Assembly (NCBI GenBank): GCA_030152305.1
Contig: JASKOM010000002.1
Location: 62,001-126,000, forward strand
Length of the DNA stretch: 64,000 bases
Origin: Campylobacterota bacterium
GTDB taxonomy: Bacteria > Campylobacterota > Campylobacteria > Campylobacterales > Thiovulaceae
Direction: 5' to 3'
Both the position numbers and the translations under genes were made by a program. The notes below the pieces were generated by a model. The model ran no database searches, had not been told where the DNA came from, and saw only the letters and a program-made list of their open reading frames with translations. Each line of letters begins with the position of its first letter. Position 1 is the stretch's first letter. Positions 39,922 to 51,287 of the stretch are shown here, piece after piece.

Positions 39922-40860
39922 ATGTTAAAACGGCTTTTTGCTTTCTTATTAACTATTTCCCCTTTTTTATGGGGAGATTCTCACATTTTTGTTCTTCATA
40001 GATTTAATGATGAACGATTTACTTCCACTTCGATTTCAACAAATAAACTTAAAGAACATTTTCAGTATTTAAAAGATAATGGCTATAAAGTCGTTCCTCT
40101 TTCTCAATTAATTGCAAATCGAAATAAAAATAAATTAGTTGCTTTTACGATTGATGATGGTTATAAATCTTTTTATGAACATGGTTTAAAAATATTTAGA
40201 GAATTTGATTATCCATTTACAATTTTTTTATATATCGAAGCAATTGATCGAGGTTATCCTGAATATTTAAATTGGTCGCAAGTAAAATTTATTGCTAAAT
40301 TTGGTGAAATTGCATTGCATTCGTATGCACATTTGCACTTAACACATCTTGATCCTATTTCAATTATGAAAGATACTCAAATGGCAATAGAACGATATAA
40401 AATTAATTTAAAACAAATTCCTCGATATTATTCTTATCCATATGGCGAATATAATTTTGATACAACTGATGTTATTGGAGCTTTTGGTTTTGATGCGATT
40501 TTTCATCAATCAACTGGTTCTATTAATGAAGATTCTGATTTAAACAATTTAAATAGAATCCCATTGCAAAATGCCACTGATTTAAATAAATCATTAAGTT
40601 TAGAATATCTTTATACTAAATGGCTTGAACCACAAAAATATCCCGATGACGGTTTATTAAGAAAAGTTACAGTAAAAATACCATCTGGTGCTGAAGGTGC
40701 TCAAATTTATGTTTCTGGTTTTGGTGTTTGGCAACCAACACGAATTAAAGGAGATATTGCTGTAATCGAATTTAAACAACCTCTTCAATTACAAAAAAAC
40801 TTAACTAGAATATTTGTTAAAGTTAATAATAAAGTCGGAAGCACATTAATCGTAAAATAA
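39922..40860 (+). CDS. Polysaccharide deacetylase family protein
   Basis: VAFTIDDGYKSFYEHGLKIF, HSYAHLHLTHL. Confidence 0.9.
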   Translation: MLKRLFAFLLTISPFLWGDSHIFVLHRFNDERFTSTSISTNKLKEHFQYLKDNGYKVVPLSQLIANRNKNKLVAFTIDDGYKSFYEHGLKIFREFDYPFTIFLYIEAIDRGYPEYLNWSQVKFIAKFGEIALHSYAHLHLTHLDPISIMKDTQMAIERYKINLKQIPRYYSYPYGEYNFDTTDVIGAFGFDAIFHQSTGSINEDSDLNNLNRIPLQNATDLNKSLSLEYLYTKWLEPQKYPDDGLLRKVTVKIPSGAEGAQIYVSGFGVWQPTRIKGDIAVIEFKQPLQLQKNLTRIFVKVNNKVGSTLIVK

Positions 40861-40887
40861 AAAATATATTTTTATGGAGTTATTTAA

Positions 40888-41721
40888 ATGAGTATTATTC
40901 GCGGTGAAGATAAAAATAAACATTCTATTTCGCCATTTCTTTTCGGCGATCTTGATAAACAACCTTCTATTATCAAACAAAATAATGACGGTTTTCAGCC
41001 TGTAAATTTTTCTCAAAAAAACGGCAATCAATCTCAAACGATTATTCAACCTGTTTCAGCTAATTCTTCATCATCATCAAATTTAAATAAAAGTAGTGAT
41101 GAAGTTGAACGACAAGACAAAATGATGTCGTCTATATTAGAAAAAAGCGATAAGCTTTCTGATGAATTAATAAAAGTTCAAGCAAAGTTAACAACTCAAG
41201 AAGGTTTATTTAGAGATGAAATTAAACGAACCAAAGATGATTCTTATTCAAGAGGAGTCAAAGATGGTGAAACAAAAGCACATACAGAAATTGATAATTT
41301 ATATAAATCTAAATTAAATCAACTTGAGTTGTCGATTAAAAAATTAGATGAACTTTCTAAGAATTTTTCATCGTTATTAGCCAATGCTGAAAAAGAACTT
41401 GTTCAAACTTCTATTGAAATTGCAAAAGAAGTTATTCAAAGTGAATTAGGTTATAACAGTGGAACTGTGGCTATAAATCTTTCACATGCTTTAATTAAAA
41501 AAATAGAAGATGCTGGAGACATAAAAATTCATGTTAATAGCAACGATTACGAAACAGTCCGAATTGGTTTTGCAAATATAAAAAATATTTCGATTATTCC
41601 TGATAGTGCTATTTCTAAAGGTGGAGTTATTATATCTAGTGATATTGGTACAATCGAAGGAAATATCATGGAACGATATCGCAAACTTCGAGGTTCAATT
41701 CTCTCAAAAATAGAAAATTAA
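40888..41721 (+). CDS. fliH: Flagellar assembly protein FliH-like
   Basis: Coiled-coil then ELVQTSIEIAKEVIQSEL...IKIHVNSNDYETVR...GGVIISSDIGTIEGNIMERYRKL. Confidence 0.8.
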   Translation: MSIIRGEDKNKHSISPFLFGDLDKQPSIIKQNNDGFQPVNFSQKNGNQSQTIIQPVSANSSSSSNLNKSSDEVERQDKMMSSILEKSDKLSDELIKVQAKLTTQEGLFRDEIKRTKDDSYSRGVKDGETKAHTEIDNLYKSKLNQLELSIKKLDELSKNFSSLLANAEKELVQTSIEIAKEVIQSELGYNSGTVAINLSHALIKKIEDAGDIKIHVNSNDYETVRIGFANIKNISIIPDSAISKGGVIISSDIGTIEGNIMERYRKLRGSILSKIEN

Positions 41722-41726
41722 AATTA

Positions 41727-42386
41727 TTGATCAATCAAATGGGATTTCGTAAAAGTTTTTCATTAATTGAAATCCTATTTGCAATAGTTATTATTTCAAC
41801 AATATTAACTCCTATTCCTGCTTTATTGGGTTCAATCGAAAAAATGGCTCAAGAAACTTTTTATAAAAATGCGATGTTTATTGCTCTCAAAAAAATGATG
41901 CATATTTCAAGTTATCCGTGGGATGATAAAGTATTTGATAATATTGACTCAATCATGAAAATATTAGATACAAATAGTTCCTATTTTATAAGAAAAAGTC
42001 AATCAAGTATAGCTCGAAAATATGGAGAATATCGTGTTTATGACTATGACCCTAAATATGCAACTTATCCAATACCAACAATTCACACGGATAATAATTT
42101 ATCAAGTGTTGATAGTTTTAATAACACATCTGACAATACTTCGAATAACGATTTTAATATTATTTATAATATTTATTATATTGATGATTCAATCTTTGAT
42201 AAAAACGGTAGCAAAATCACAATTTTATTAAATAACACAAAAGAACAAAATGTCTCATCGAATATAAAAATTATTCAAGCTACTGGCAAACAAAATATTT
42301 TAAATAATCCTTATGAATTTAAATTCAAATATTTTTTAACTAATATTGGCGAAGTTGATCTTAAAGGTAAATATATTCCAAATTAA
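41727..42386 (+). CDS. Prepilin-type N-terminal cleavage/methylation domain protein
   Basis: GFRKSFSLIEILFAIVIISTILTPIPALL. Confidence 0.8.
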   Translation: MINQMGFRKSFSLIEILFAIVIISTILTPIPALLGSIEKMAQETFYKNAMFIALKKMMHISSYPWDDKVFDNIDSIMKILDTNSSYFIRKSQSSIARKYGEYRVYDYDPKYATYPIPTIHTDNNLSSVDSFNNTSDNTSNNDFNIIYNIYYIDDSIFDKNGSKITILLNNTKEQNVSSNIKIIQATGKQNILNNPYEFKFKYFLTNIGEVDLKGKYIPN

Positions 42387-42388
42387 AT

Positions 42389-42435
42389 ATTTATTACCTC
42401 ATCACAATTAAACTATAAATGATGAGGTAATAAAT
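42389..42435. terminator. Hairpin built from an inverted pair of GATGAGGT motifs
   Basis: ATTTATTACCTCATC / GATGAGGTAATAAAT perfect 15-bp stem, 17-nt loop, between converging genes. Confidence 0.88.
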
Positions 42436-42451
42436 TAATTCAAGATAAAAA

Positions 42452-43750
42452 TTAATAGATATATTTAACTTTTTTATTGCTTAATAAAATTAACGAAATG
42501 CCTATAATTGAAGCAATGAACGAAGCAATAAAAACTCCTAATTTAACAGCATCTATAATTTGTTGATCGTTAGCAAAAGCAAGATGAGTTATAAAAATGG
42601 ACATCGTAAAACCAATTCCGCCTAAAAAACCAACTGCAAAAACTTCAAACCAAGTTATGCTATCAGGTTTTTTAATAATATTTAATTTAGCACTTAAATA
42701 AGTTAATCCAAAAATACCGATCGGTTTGCCAATAATTAAGCCAAAAATAACACCAAGAACAATTGATAAATTTGCTCCGCCCATTGTTGAAAAATTAATT
42801 AAAACACCAGCATTTGAAAAAGCAAACAGAGGCATAATTACAAAGGCATTTAAGTCATATAAATTATGTTCTAATTTTAAAAGTGGATTTTGGACCTTGT
42901 CGTAACCTTGTTTAATAGTTTCAAGCGACTCGATTTGATTACGGTTTAAAACAGGAATCGGATCAATATTTTTCTCAAAAATATCAATAGCTTCTTTTGA
43001 ATTTTTTACGAAATTAATTTCATCAAGTTTTGATTTTATCGGAATTGCAAAAGCCAAAAGAACTCCAGAAATTGTCGCATGAATACCAATGGCATGAATA
43101 AATATCCATAGAGCGATGCCTAAAATAATATACGGTAAAACTGATTTAACACCTTTAATATTTAATAACCAAATTGCCAAATAAGTTAAACCAGCAGGAA
43201 TAAAATATTCGAAATTAATTTGAGATGTATAAGCAACGGCAACGACGATAATTGCTCCTAAGTCATCAACAACAGCAAGAGCAACAAGAAAAATTTTAAT
43301 CGCTGGATTAACTCGTTTTCCTAATAACATTAAAATGCCAAGAGCAAAAGCGATATCTGTTGCCATTGGAATTCCAAAACCCATTGGATTATTTTGGTTA
43401 AAAGCGATATAAATTAAAGCGGGAATGAGCATTCCACCGATTGCTCCAACAATTGGAAATGAAGCCTGTTTGATTGTCGATAATTCACCGATTAAAATCT
43501 CTTTTTTAATTTCAAGACCGACCATTAAAAAAAATAGACTCATTAAGGCATCATCGATCCAATAAGTTAAAGTCATCGAAATTGATAATTCGCCAAAAGT
43601 TATACCAAGTGGTGTGTTCCATAATTTAAAATAAAAATCTGAAAATTGGGAAGAATTAGAAATAATAACAGCAAGAACAGTTGATAAAAATAAAACTATT
43701 CCAGCTATTGCCTCTTTTGATATAAATTGTTGAATAGAATTCTTTGACAA
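42452..43750 (-). CDS. nhaA: Na+/H+ antiporter NhaA
   Basis: DDALMSLFFLMVGLEIKKE, GFGIPMATDIAFALGIL, VDDLGAIIVVA. Confidence 0.96.
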   Translation of the reverse strand: MSKNSIQQFISKEAIAGIVLFLSTVLAVIISNSSQFSDFYFKLWNTPLGITFGELSISMTLTYWIDDALMSLFFLMVGLEIKKEILIGELSTIKQASFPIVGAIGGMLIPALIYIAFNQNNPMGFGIPMATDIAFALGILMLLGKRVNPAIKIFLVALAVVDDLGAIIVVAVAYTSQINFEYFIPAGLTYLAIWLLNIKGVKSVLPYIILGIALWIFIHAIGIHATISGVLLAFAIPIKSKLDEINFVKNSKEAIDIFEKNIDPIPVLNRNQIESLETIKQGYDKVQNPLLKLEHNLYDLNAFVIMPLFAFSNAGVLINFSTMGGANLSIVLGVIFGLIIGKPIGIFGLTYLSAKLNIIKKPDSITWFEVFAVGFLGGIGFTMSIFITHLAFANDQQIIDAVKLGVFIASFIASIIGISLILLSNKKVKYIY

Positions 43751-43866
43751 GAATAACTCCTAAAAATAAAATATAGAAAATAATATCAAAATTAAAATAA
43801 TTCGCAAAATAATAAAATGATTCAAATCGTTATAATTTCAAAAAATAAAATAAATTCGGAGATACA

Positions 43867-44253
43867 ATGGAACAAAAAATTGCCCTTGGAAAATATCCTA
43901 TCTATTCACATGAAATAAGCAAAACTAATTGCAAATTTTCTTCAGCAAATCAAATAATCGAATATTTTAAAACTCAAATCGAAAATAATCAAATGGCTTC
44001 GTTTATTGGTATTTTTGATCATTATTCACATACAAAAAAAGTTGGCGGAGCAAGTGCAATTCCAAGTAATATTATCGATATAAAAAATATAGTTTTTTGT
44101 TTTGGATCACAAGTTCCAAATGTTGATATTATCGCAGTTAGACCACGATCAATCGGTGTTACAGAACTAACAAATTCTTTTGTAATTAATTTTCTTGAAG
44201 CACCAGGAGCAATGCCAAATAGCATCATGACTGGATGGGTTAAAGGTATTTAA
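43867..44253 (+). CDS. Conserved hypothetical (DUF6858-like)
   Basis: IGIFDHYSHTKKVGGA...FCFGSQVPN; family name uncertain. Confidence 0.5.
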   Translation: MEQKIALGKYPIYSHEISKTNCKFSSANQIIEYFKTQIENNQMASFIGIFDHYSHTKKVGGASAIPSNIIDIKNIVFCFGSQVPNVDIIAVRPRSIGVTELTNSFVINFLEAPGAMPNSIMTGWVKGI

Positions 44254-44259
44254 TTTTTT

Positions 44260-44814
44260 ATGGCTACGGAACTTCTGTCTGTAAAAAAATATGCTGAACA
44301 AAAAGGCTTAAATACTGGAAGTGTCTATAAAAAAATTAAAAAAGGTCTTTTAAAATCTAAAATTGAGAACGGCAAAATATATATTATGAACTTAGACGAA
44401 GAAAATAAAATATCTGAAGCTGAAATTATAAATACTATTTCTCTTGAATTAGATGAATTTGATGCAATGAAAAAACGAATTTCTGAACTTGAGACTTTAA
44501 CAAAATATCTTGATTCAATAGTTTCGGAAAATCGAGAATTGCGAGAAGAAAATAAAGAACTTCGAAAACTGAATTCAATGATTCAAACGAATATTTCTAA
44601 TGTTAATAAATTAGAATATAAAAGCGAATCAGAAAGTTCTGACAAAAAATTATCAATTTATTTAGAAGAAAAAGGCTATGTTTCAAAAGATCGAAATAAA
44701 ATTTTGGGTTCAGCAAGAACAAAAATAAGCGATCGATTTGACGAACGATTTATCGAAAAAAACGGTGATATTTATATAAATATTCACAAATTCGATTATA
44801 GCGATCTATTTTAA
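44260..44814 (+). CDS. DUF3972-like protein, MerR-type HTH-like N-terminus plus coiled coil
   Basis: LLSVKKYAEQKGLNTGSVYKKIKKGLL then coiled coil. Confidence 0.55.
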   Translation: MATELLSVKKYAEQKGLNTGSVYKKIKKGLLKSKIENGKIYIMNLDEENKISEAEIINTISLELDEFDAMKKRISELETLTKYLDSIVSENRELREENKELRKLNSMIQTNISNVNKLEYKSESESSDKKLSIYLEEKGYVSKDRNKILGSARTKISDRFDERFIEKNGDIYINIHKFDYSDLF

Positions 44815-44825
44815 TTATTAATTTT

Positions 44826-44845
44826 GGCATGATTTTTATCATGCC
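44826..44845 (+). terminator. Rho-independent-like terminator
   Basis: GGCATGAT-tttt-ATCATGCC followed by T-rich sequence. Confidence 0.75.
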
Positions 44846-44891
44846 TCTTTCACAAAATCAAAAAATAAAATAAAAACAAGGCTAATTATTC

Positions 44892-46586
44892 ATGCGAAGT
44901 GATCAAGTTAAAAAAGGTTGGGATCGAACACCTCATCGAAGTTTATTTCGAGCTACTGGTTTAAAAGATCGTGATTTCGATAAACCATTTATTGGAATCG
45001 CAAATTCGTTTATCGAAATTATTCCAGGGCATTTTTTCTTAAATAAATATTCTGAAATCGTTAAAGACGAAATTAAAAAAAATGGCTGTGTTCCTTTCGA
45101 GTTTAATACGATTGGAGTTGATGACGGAATTGCAATGGGACACGACGGAATGCTTTTTTCGTTGCCAAGTCGGGAACTTATCGCAAGTTCAATCGAAACA
45201 GTTATGAATGCTCATAAATTAGATGCAATGATTGCTCTTCCAAATTGCGACAAAATCGTTCCGGGAATGATCATGGGAGCTTTGCGAGTTAATGTTCCTA
45301 CAATTTTTGTTTCTGGTGGTCCAATGCGAAAAGGTTATAAAAAAGATGGAACTCCTATCGATTTGGCTACGGCATTTGAAGCTGTTGGAAAATATGGCAA
45401 AGGTGAAATGAGCGACGAAGAATTATATGACATCGAATGTAATTCTTGTCCATCTGGTGGAAGCTGTTCAGGAATGTTTACGGCTAATTCGATGAATACT
45501 TTGTCTGAAGCTCTTGGAATTGCTTTAAGTGGCAATGGCACGATTTTAGCTTTAACTCCAGAACGAGAAGAATTATTGCGAATTGCCTCTCGTCGAATTT
45601 GCGAAATTGCCAAAGATGAAAAATTAACTGAAAAGTTCAGAATGCGAAATATCGTTAATGAACATGCTATTAAAAATGCCTTTGTCGTTGATATGGCAAT
45701 GGGTGGAAGTTCAAATACAGTTTTACATATGTTAGCAATCGCAAGAGAATCAGGAGTTAATTTTAATCTTTCTGATATTAACGAGATTTCGAGAAATATT
45801 TCGCATATTGCAAAAATTTCACCGAGTTTATCAACTGTTCATATGGAAGATATTAATCGAGCGGGTGGTGTTAATGCAGTTATACATGAAATTGCAAAAC
45901 GAGATAATCAATTTTTGAATCTTGATGTTTTAACGATTACAGGTGAAACAATGCGAGAACGAGTAAATAATGCTGAAATCAAAGACACAAATATTATTCA
46001 CACGATCGATAATCCATATTCGAAAGTTGGCGGTTTGGCTATTTTATACGGCAATCTTGCAAAAGAAGGTGCAGTTGTAAAAACAGCAGGAATTATGCCA
46101 TCGATGAGAAAATTCACTGGAACAGCAATCTGTTTTAATTCTCAAGACGAAGCAATCGTTGGAATTATGAGCGGAAAAGTTAAATCTGGAAATGTTGTCG
46201 TAATTCGATATGAAGGACCTCGTGGTGGACCAGGAATGCAAGAAATGTTATCGCCGACAAGTTTAATCGCAGGAATGGGTTTAGGCGAAAGTGTTGCATT
46301 AATTACAGATGGTAGATTTTCAGGGGCAACTCGAGGAGCAAGTATTGGACATGTTTCACCAGAAGCTGGTGAAGGTGGAGTTATCGGCTTATTGCAAAAT
46401 GGAGATATTATAAATATCGATGTTGATAAATATTTGCTTGAAGTTCAACTTAGTGATGAGGTTCTTGATGAAAGACGAAAATTATTCAAACCAGTCAAGA
46501 AAAAATTAAATTCAAAATGGTTAGCTCAATATCGAGCTTTAGTTACAAATGCAAGTAACGGAGCAATTTTAGAAGCTGATTTATAA
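44892..46586 (+). CDS. ilvD: Dihydroxy-acid dehydratase
   Basis: [64 protein letters not shown]. Confidence 0.98.
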   Translation: MRSDQVKKGWDRTPHRSLFRATGLKDRDFDKPFIGIANSFIEIIPGHFFLNKYSEIVKDEIKKNGCVPFEFNTIGVDDGIAMGHDGMLFSLPSRELIASSIETVMNAHKLDAMIALPNCDKIVPGMIMGALRVNVPTIFVSGGPMRKGYKKDGTPIDLATAFEAVGKYGKGEMSDEELYDIECNSCPSGGSCSGMFTANSMNTLSEALGIALSGNGTILALTPEREELLRIASRRICEIAKDEKLTEKFRMRNIVNEHAIKNAFVVDMAMGGSSNTVLHMLAIARESGVNFNLSDINEISRNISHIAKISPSLSTVHMEDINRAGGVNAVIHEIAKRDNQFLNLDVLTITGETMRERVNNAEIKDTNIIHTIDNPYSKVGGLAILYGNLAKEGAVVKTAGIMPSMRKFTGTAICFNSQDEAIVGIMSGKVKSGNVVVIRYEGPRGGPGMQEMLSPTSLIAGMGLGESVALITDGRFSGATRGASIGHVSPEAGEGGVIGLLQNGDIINIDVDKYLLEVQLSDEVLDERRKLFKPVKKKLNSKWLAQYRALVTNASNGAILEADL

Positions 46587-46602
46587 AAATATATTTTCGT
46601 CA

Positions 46603-46622
46603 TTCCGTGCTACAACACGGAA
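46603..46622. terminator. Hairpin after ilvD
   Basis: TTCCGTG-ctacaa-CACGGAA. Confidence 0.55.
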
Positions 46623-46653
46623 ACTAATAAAATAATATAAAAAAGGTTTTTTA

Positions 46654-47574
46654 ATGTTAAAAAAAAGAATTGGTATATCCATTGGTGATTTAAACGGTAT
46701 TGGTCTCGAATTAGCCATCAAAAATCATGAAATTATTTCGCAATTTGTTCAACCAATATATTTCGTAGATCGCGAACTTGTTGAACAAGGAGCTGATTTA
46801 TTAAAAATACAAGTTCCACATAATTTTCAAACTATTAATAAAATTAATAAATTATTCGAAATCAAACCCGCTGAAATATCAGCTGAAAGTGGTTTATATT
46901 CGTTTAATTCTTTTAAAATCGCCGTTGAATTTGCTCAAAATCGTGAAATATTCGGAATTTCTACTTTGCCAATCAATAAAGAAAGTTGGAAAAAAGCAGG
47001 AATAAAATATAGCGGACATACATCAGCTCTTCGAGATTTTTTTAAACAAGATGCAATTATGCTTATGGGAGCAAAAGATTTATGGATAGCTTTATATACT
47101 GAACATATTTCTATTTCTGAAATTCAACAATATATAAAACATGAACTTCTTGAAAATTTTTTGAGAATTATTGCACGAGATTTTATAAATAAATTTAATA
47201 ATATTGCTGTTTTAGCTTTGAATCCACATGCTGGAGACGGTGGAGTATGTGGCAATGATGAACCAGAAATCGAATTAGCTATAAATAATATTAATCACGA
47301 ATTAAATAAAAATTTATTTTCTAAGCCGTTAATTCCAGATATTGCTTTTACTCCACGAATGCGAGAAAAATATAAATTGTATGTTGCCATGTATCACGAT
47401 CAAGGCTTGATTCCGTTAAAGACTTTATATTTTGATGATGCGATAAATATTTCGATTAATTTACCAATTTTGAGAACTTCAGTCGGACACGGCACAGCTT
47501 TTGATATAGCTTATAAAATCGATCGAGAATTAAATTCTAAAAGTTATATAAACTCAATCAAATGGTTTGATTGA
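46654..47574 (+). CDS. pdxA: 4-hydroxythreonine-4-phosphate dehydrogenase
   Basis: ISIGDLNGIGLELAIK, YSGHTSALRDFF, ALNPHAGDGGVCGNDE, YHDQGLIPLKT. Confidence 0.95.
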   Translation: MLKKRIGISIGDLNGIGLELAIKNHEIISQFVQPIYFVDRELVEQGADLLKIQVPHNFQTINKINKLFEIKPAEISAESGLYSFNSFKIAVEFAQNREIFGISTLPINKESWKKAGIKYSGHTSALRDFFKQDAIMLMGAKDLWIALYTEHISISEIQQYIKHELLENFLRIIARDFINKFNNIAVLALNPHAGDGGVCGNDEPEIELAINNINHELNKNLFSKPLIPDIAFTPRMREKYKLYVAMYHDQGLIPLKTLYFDDAINISINLPILRTSVGHGTAFDIAYKIDRELNSKSYINSIKWFD

Positions 47575-47597
47575 GAAATAACAATTAATTTATTTTT

Positions 47598-48485
47598 TTA
47601 ATGAAATATAAAAATATTATGTGGAAGTGTTTTAATTAATAAAATCGAAATAGAAATTCTAACAACAGAACTTTTAATAGCAATAACGATATTTCCGTCT
47701 TCAATACTGCTGTCTGCTTTTTTATTTTCACTTACGATAAATGATGTTAAAACAGATGGCAAATATATTAATGGTAAAAATGATATCGTAGATAATAAAA
47801 TTAAATTAGAAAAAGTTTCTGCATTGATATTTTTGATATCACCTGATATATTTCCAATTAATAACGAAATCGCAATAAATATCGAAGCTAATTCGATAGC
47901 AACTGCTATATTTCCTTTTTGTATTTCTCTCACCTCATCAAAACGACTATTAAAAAAAGCAATTTTTATAATTACAAATAATATAATATAAGATGATATG
48001 ATTAAAATAATTCCATTCATAATATCTTGAAAAACAAAATTTGTATTTTCAAAAATATAATAAACAAGAATTGCAATTGAAATTCCACTGCCTGTTTGCA
48101 AAACAGCAAGAGCTAAATTTTCTCGTTCTAATTCAAATTGAGAATTGACACCAGTTAAAAATAAATAATTAAATATTTTTCTTTCAACGGTTAATAAAAT
48201 CACACCAATTGTCGCAATCGAAGAAATAGTTCCAAAATATAAAAGAATATCTTCGTAAAAATTATTTCGTAAAGCTGAAATAAGAATTAATATAATAGAT
48301 GAGTAATATCCAAAAATAGATACAGAAATAGCAAGATTACCTTGATATAAACCTTTTTTATATGATAACTCTGTTATATTATTTATAAGTCTAGTAGCGA
48401 CAAAAAGGGAAACAACCAAAACGAAAAATTGAATTAAAAATGTCAATAAAAACTGATATGACAGATCTATATTTAGAGATACCAT
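47598..48485 (-). CDS. DUF350 family membrane protein
   Basis: Repeated TM pairs with ENLALAVLQTGSGISIAI/KGNIAVAIELASIFIAI motifs. Confidence 0.8.
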   Translation of the reverse strand: MVSLNIDLSYQFLLTFLIQFFVLVVSLFVATRLINNITELSYKKGLYQGNLAISVSIFGYYSSIILILISALRNNFYEDILLYFGTISSIATIGVILLTVERKIFNYLFLTGVNSQFELERENLALAVLQTGSGISIAILVYYIFENTNFVFQDIMNGIILIISSYIILFVIIKIAFFNSRFDEVREIQKGNIAVAIELASIFIAISLLIGNISGDIKNINAETFSNLILLSTISFLPLIYLPSVLTSFIVSENKKADSSIEDGNIVIAIKSSVVRISISILLIKTLPHNIFIFH

Positions 48486-48561
48486 TGAAAAAATCCGTTA
48501 TATTTAAAATTGAAAGTAATTTCAAGAAATTCTAGCATATAGTTTTCATGTTCATTTATTA

Positions 48562-49125
48562 TTAATTAATTGTATTTATTGGCAAAGATCTAATGTAAAA
48601 ATCATCATTGCTCATTGTATTATTTATTAATGGTCTAATAGCAATTAATATATTTTTATTATCTACTGAACGATAAATTTTAAAGTTTCCTATTTTATTA
48701 GAACCTTTGATCGAAATAGTAAATGGTTCCAAACTAATTAAATGTTCTTTTTCAAGAGGAACAGGAATAGTTATCGCATGAACAGATTCCGCTCGAATTA
48801 TTAAATTTTCATCTGTATTTAAAAACCAAAGGACATTTGTTAAACCTGAATTATAAAGTGAATTCTTAGTTTTTAATTGCAAAAGAGAATTTTTTGAACC
48901 AGTTTCTGTTATTGAAACTGATCTAGCATCAAATAAATCTTGTCTTAATAAATTAATAAATCGCTCCTCTTTGACAATTTGGTCATCTCGTTTTTGCAAA
49001 ATTTCATTCGATTTTGTCAATTCGCCAAGAGTTCCATATAAATATGCAACGATAAGTCCAATTAAAAAAATCGAGAGCATTACTTCAATAAGAGTAAAGC
49101 CTTTTTTTATATTATTTGAGATCAA
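48562..49125 (-). CDS. Prepilin-type N-terminal cleavage/methylation domain protein
   Basis: KKGFTLIEVMLSIFLIGLIVAYLY. Confidence 0.85.
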   Translation of the reverse strand: MISNNIKKGFTLIEVMLSIFLIGLIVAYLYGTLGELTKSNEILQKRDDQIVKEERFINLLRQDLFDARSVSITETGSKNSLLQLKTKNSLYNSGLTNVLWFLNTDENLIIRAESVHAITIPVPLEKEHLISLEPFTISIKGSNKIGNFKIYRSVDNKNILIAIRPLINNTMSNDDFYIRSLPINTIN

Positions 49126-49131
49126 CTTTTG

Positions 49132-51141
49132 TTATCTAACAGAAATCTCTCGAATATCTGATATCGTTAAAAATTCTCGATAAATCAAAGCCATTAATTT
49201 TTTGCGGTTTTCTCGAATTTCAACTTCAGGAACATTTACCATGACTCGCTCGAAAAATTTATCAAGTTGCGGTTTCAAATTAAATAAAGCCTGTAATTTT
49301 GCCTGATAATTTTCGTGAATATTATTTTTAAAACTCGCATAAAGTTCGATTTCTGCTTCATCAAGATATAACGAACTATTCGGTTCGCCAAGTTCAGCTA
49401 TTTTTTCATCTTTGAGAATATTTGCAACTCGTTTAAATGTCGAAAGTTGCGAATCAAAATCTTCTCGTTTAACAAATTCACGAATTGCTGTTAATTTTTC
49501 ATCTATTTTTAATATTTCGCTTTCGACCAATAAAACAGATTTCACAACTGACGAATTATCTTCGCTATAAAAATTTAATAATCGCTCATAAAAAAACTCT
49601 CGCAATTTCTCGATATTAAATTCTCGATACAACGGTTTTAACGATTTTGCGACCTCATCAAAATTAAAATTTAATTTCTGATTTAAAGCAATTCGAATAA
49701 TTCCATTAACGGCTCGTCGCAAACCAAAAGGATCTCGCGAACCAGTTGGCAAATGTCCAATCGAGAATAAACCAAATAATAAATCTAATTTATAACTCAT
49801 CGCAACAATTGAACTTAAAAGATTCGACGGCAATTTATTATTTTCACCTGCTGGTAAATATTGCTCACTGATTGCTTTTGCAACTTCAGGATTTTCGCCT
49901 AATTTAATTGCATAATATCCACCGATGATACCTTGCAATTCTGTAAATTCGCCGACCATTTCAGTTAATAAATCATTTTTCGAAAGCGAAACCGCTCGAT
50001 CAAGAGAATTAAAATCTTGTAAATTATAATTATTAGCAAGATTTTCAGCGATTTTTCGTTCTCGTTCGACTTTATCAGCTAGAGTTCCAAGTCCATCAAC
50101 AAAAACTAAATTTTTCAATCTATCGCCAATTAAACCTCGTTTAATATCATTTTCATAAAAGAAAAGAGCATCACTCAATCTAGCTCGAAGAACTCGCTCA
50201 TTTCCTGCAATTACATTTTTATAATTATCTGTAATTGCATTCGAAACAACAACAAAATGATTAAGCAATTTGCCATCTCGATAAACTGGAAAATATCGTT
50301 GATGTTCTCGCATCGAAGTTACGATAACTTCACTTGGAATTTCTAAAAACCGACTTTCAAAAGTTCCCAATAAAACTCGAGGATCTTCCGTCAAAGCAAC
50401 GACCTCATCTAATAAACCAGGATCGATTTCAATTTTAAAATTATGTTCAAGTTCTAATTTTTTTAAACCGTCTAAAATAATTAATTCTCGTTCGCTTTGT
50501 TTAACGATAACACCGTTTTTTGGCAAATTGCAAAAATAGTCGCCGACATGTGTCAATTCGATATTTTGCGAGAAATTTCTATGTCCAAAAGTTCTGGTTT
50601 TGCTCGAAATACCGAATAAATTTAAATCGATATGTTGATCGCCTAACATTGAAACAATCGAATGAATTGGACGAATAAAATTAAATTCGCCATTGCCCCA
50701 TCGCATACTTTTGCCAAAATTCAACGAAAGTAAAAATTTATTTAGCATTGTTTGTAAAAGATTCTCGATTGGTTTGCCACTTTGTTCTTGACGAAAATAT
50801 AAAACTTCTTTGCCATTTTGAATTGCTTTACCGATTTGATGAGGTTCGGCACCACATTTTTGAGCGAAACTATAAAAAGCTTTTGATGGTTCGCCATTTT
50901 GATAAGCAATATTTAAAGGAGCACCAAATGATTCTTTGATGATTGTCTCTTGTTGAGCAGGAAATTCTCGATGCCATAAAGTTAAACGGCGAGGAGTAAA
51001 AAATATATTAAAACTAGCATTAAAGCCATATTCTTTAAGAATAGATTCCCATTTTGGAGATATATTTGGAATTTCCCGTAAAAGCGGTTCAGCTGGAAAT
51101 TCTTCAACACCGATTTCTATTAAAAGAGATGAATAATCCAT
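49132..51141 (-). CDS. glyS: Glycyl-tRNA synthetase beta subunit
   Basis: LLIEIGVEEFPAEPL, MRWGNGEFNFIRPIH, EFTELQGIIGGYYA, DPFGLRRAVNGIIRI. Confidence 0.96.
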   Translation of the reverse strand: MDYSSLLIEIGVEEFPAEPLLREIPNISPKWESILKEYGFNASFNIFFTPRRLTLWHREFPAQQETIIKESFGAPLNIAYQNGEPSKAFYSFAQKCGAEPHQIGKAIQNGKEVLYFRQEQSGKPIENLLQTMLNKFLLSLNFGKSMRWGNGEFNFIRPIHSIVSMLGDQHIDLNLFGISSKTRTFGHRNFSQNIELTHVGDYFCNLPKNGVIVKQSERELIILDGLKKLELEHNFKIEIDPGLLDEVVALTEDPRVLLGTFESRFLEIPSEVIVTSMREHQRYFPVYRDGKLLNHFVVVSNAITDNYKNVIAGNERVLRARLSDALFFYENDIKRGLIGDRLKNLVFVDGLGTLADKVERERKIAENLANNYNLQDFNSLDRAVSLSKNDLLTEMVGEFTELQGIIGGYYAIKLGENPEVAKAISEQYLPAGENNKLPSNLLSSIVAMSYKLDLLFGLFSIGHLPTGSRDPFGLRRAVNGIIRIALNQKLNFNFDEVAKSLKPLYREFNIEKLREFFYERLLNFYSEDNSSVVKSVLLVESEILKIDEKLTAIREFVKREDFDSQLSTFKRVANILKDEKIAELGEPNSSLYLDEAEIELYASFKNNIHENYQAKLQALFNLKPQLDKFFERVMVNVPEVEIRENRKKLMALIYREFLTISDIREISVR

Positions 51142-51287
51142 GTGATAAAAGTCCTTTTTTACGGAAATTATAGCTTAGCAGAAATGACATGTTTTTTGTC
51201 ATTCTGAAAGCGATAGCTTATTGTAACTTGATTAAGAATCTATTAATTAATGAATTTGTAAGTTTGTTTTTGATTATTTTTTTAATA

